30,024 bases of DNA, from contig CAMWMT010000002.1 of the NCBI GenBank assembly GCA_947175375.1, positions 1-30,024 on the forward strand. The letters run 5' to 3'. The notes under the pieces are model-generated. The model was not told where the DNA came from. It saw only the letters and a program-made list of their open reading frames with translations, and searched no databases. The position numbers and the translations under genes are program-made. Positions 28,673-30,024 of the stretch are shown here, piece by piece. This DNA comes from an uncultured Clostridiaceae bacterium. GTDB lineage: Bacteria; Bacillota; Clostridia; Lachnospirales; Lachnospiraceae. The stretch's first letter is position 1, and each line of letters begins with the position of its first letter.

Positions 28673-30024
28673 ATGTTTTCTGGAAATCATAAAATATCCT
28701 CAAGGCAGCTTTACCGAAATTATGCGACGGCTTTCATCAGCCTTGGCGCGCTTCTGCCCCCGCTGGCCATGAACCGGGAGCATGCAGGAAGCCTGCTGCT
28801 CACGATTCTGTTCTCCGGGCTGGCGCTTGCCGGAACCACTATGATCCGGCGTCCGGTCAGCAGTGTAGCAAAGTGGGTCTGCTATGCGCAGTACTGGGTG
28901 ATTGGGACTATGCTGGTCCGTCTGACAGGGATTCTGATCCAGACGTTTCTCCTAACAGATACCAGCCTGTGGATCATCATGGGATGGTTCTGCCTGTTCT
29001 GCTATTACAATCTGTATAAAGGACTGGAATGCCGGTTTCGTGTCAGTGAAGTGCTGTTTCCATTTTTCCTGTTTCTGTTGCTGCTGTTGACAGTCCTGAT
29101 GTATGGAGAGGTGGAAGGAAGGCGGCTGCTGGAGCTTCGGCTGACGTTTGGAAAGGAGAACTGGATCCTGGGATACGAACTGTTCTGCTGGCTCAGCGCC
29201 GTGCAGAGCCTGTGGCATCTTCGGGGGCAGACCAAAGGAAAAACCTCTTTTTCAAAGACAGTTCTTGCCGTCTGGCTGACCGGAGCGGCAGCGGTAGCAG
29301 GCTTTGGGCTCTTTTCTTACAGTATCTATGGAAACGCAGGGCATACAGGACTTGTTTATCCGATTGCGTCAGCCATGACTCTGGCGCATTTTCCGGGAAA
29401 TGTCATCGGGAGACTGGATGCGTTGTTCATTTTTGCCTGGATCATCGGCCTGTTTCTGCTGTGCAGCAGTCTGTTCGCCCCACTTGTGGACGGAGAACCG
29501 GATGCGCGGAGTAAATGGCTGCTCTTCGGACTGGTGGCGCTGGCTTTTGGGGCGGCGTGTATGCCCCGGTGTATGGAGTGGGGACGGATGCTCCTGTATG
29601 GTATCCTGACACCGATACAACTGCTGATCTTGTTATGGCATGGCGTGAATCGGACAGGAAAAAAGAAGGCTGTGGCGGCTGCAAGCCTGTTCCTTATGTT
29701 CTGCCTGAATGGCTGCAGTTCTCAGGAACTGGAACAGCAGAGCCTGGTCACTGCGATTGGAGTGGATGCGGGAGAAAACGGGGATTTTCATCTGACGTTT
29801 GGTTTTGGGACGGCAGACGAGGAAGGGGAGGAGCCGTTTGAGACAGACAGCTTCTCCATACAGGAAGCGAAAGAGATCTACTGGGAATATTTTCAGAAGA
29901 ATATGGACTTTAACCATCTGAAAAATTTTTATTTTTCCGGTGAGGTTCTGGAGCAGGCGGAATTTACCGGGCTGTTGGAGGAGATTCAGGTGAATGGGGC
30001 TTATTCCCGGGGGACGCTGGTATA
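28673..30024 (+). CDS. GerB-type permease fused in frame to a GerC-type lipoprotein (3' end outside window)
   Basis: A continuous reading frame from ATG 28673 to the window edge (450 residues seen). Residues 1 to about 335 have nine or ten hydrophobic segments and basic loops, like the GerB (APC-type) permease subunit of germinant receptors. After GKKKAVAAASLFLMFCLNGC the frame continues with CSSQELEQQSLVTAIGVD, the hallmark start of a GerC lipoprotein: Cys348 is in lipobox position, followed by the conserved TAIGVD. GerB and GerC are normally separate genes. I checked codon by codon and found no stop or frameshift at the junction. An internal GTG near 29645 lacks a ribosome binding site. The gene begins one base after the GerA-subunit stop. 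Confidence 0.85.
   Translation, partial: MFSGNHKISSRQLYRNYATAFISLGALLPPLAMNREHAGSLLLTILFSGLALAGTTMIRRPVSSVAKWVCYAQYWVIGTMLVRLTGILIQTFLLTDTSLWIIMGWFCLFCYYNLYKGLECRFRVSEVLFPFFLFLLLLLTVLMYGEVEGRRLLELRLTFGKENWILGYELFCWLSAVQSLWHLRGQTKGKTSFSKTVLAVWLTGAAAVAGFGLFSYSIYGNAGHTGLVYPIASAMTLAHFPGNVIGRLDALFIFAWIIGLFLLCSSLFAPLVDGEPDARSKWLLFGLVALAFGAACMPRCMEWGRMLLYGILTPIQLLILLWHGVNRTGKKKAVAAASLFLMFCLNGCSSQELEQQSLVTAIGVDAGENGDFHLTFGFGTADEEGEEPFETDSFSIQEAKEIYWEYFQKNMDFNHLKNFYFSGEVLEQAEFTGLLEEIQVNGAYSRGTLV

Overview
The window looks like a chromosomal segment of a spore-forming, anaerobic Gram-positive of the class Clostridia, most likely a Lachnospiraceae member. This rests on strong AGGAGG-type ribosome binding sites, TTGACA-17-TATAAT promoters, a SipL-like SPOCS/LysM spore-coat protein, GerA/GerB/GerC germinant-receptor genes, a CarD regulator, a BlaI/M56 pair and a BirA-type operator. 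The genus is not resolved. No rRNA, CRISPR array, insertion sequence or phage structural gene was seen.

Layout. 1-3.96 kb (minus strand): a BlaI repressor, an M56 (BlaR1/MecR1-like) membrane peptidase and a lipoprotein form one operon behind a two-site operator. 4.1-5.2 kb (plus): a TetR regulator is translationally coupled to a membrane-anchored FMN-binding protein behind a perfect palindrome. 5.3-6.3 kb (minus): a metallo-beta-lactamase-fold hydrolase with a short leader ORF. 6.4-7.9 kb (plus): a second TetR regulator with a SAM methyltransferase.

7.9-10.6 kb is the most unusual part. A 27-residue hydrophobic peptide resembling holin-like type I toxins has an antisense promoter at its 3' end. 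It is followed by an Rnl5/DRB0094-type RNA ligase, a 51-codon ORF, a terminator-like hairpin touching a tRNA, and a five-tRNA cluster (Lys-UUU, Leu-CAA, Leu-UAA, Tyr-GUA, Ser-GCU) with an XRE regulator embedded in it. A 17-bp dyad (TTATAC-N5-GTAYAA) occurs both in front of the ligase and in front of the small ORF/tRNA stretch, in opposite orientation with 16 of 17 bases equal. I infer a co-regulated RNA-repair/tRNA-replacement module, perhaps a defence against anticodon nucleases.

10.6-12.2 kb: bioY-bioB behind a BirA box, for biotin uptake and the last synthetic step. 12.4-17.4 kb: an MMPL transporter coupled to a 915-residue lipoprotein with two heptad-repeat arrays, behind tandem TetR-type operators. 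17.5-18.4 kb: a CarD-family regulator with a long structured leader that contains its own terminator. 18.4-24.1 kb (minus): malQ, plsC-like acyltransferase, ddl, murF and a DUF2284 protein, probably one transcript starting near 24.06 kb. Its ddl-murF gap carries a perfect 25-bp inverted repeat and overlapping alternative hairpins.

24.1-30.0 kb (plus): a PrcB-like lipoprotein, sipL, ispE with its own promoter, then a germinant-receptor operon. In that operon a GerB-type permease reads in frame into a GerC-type lipoprotein that runs off the end of the window.
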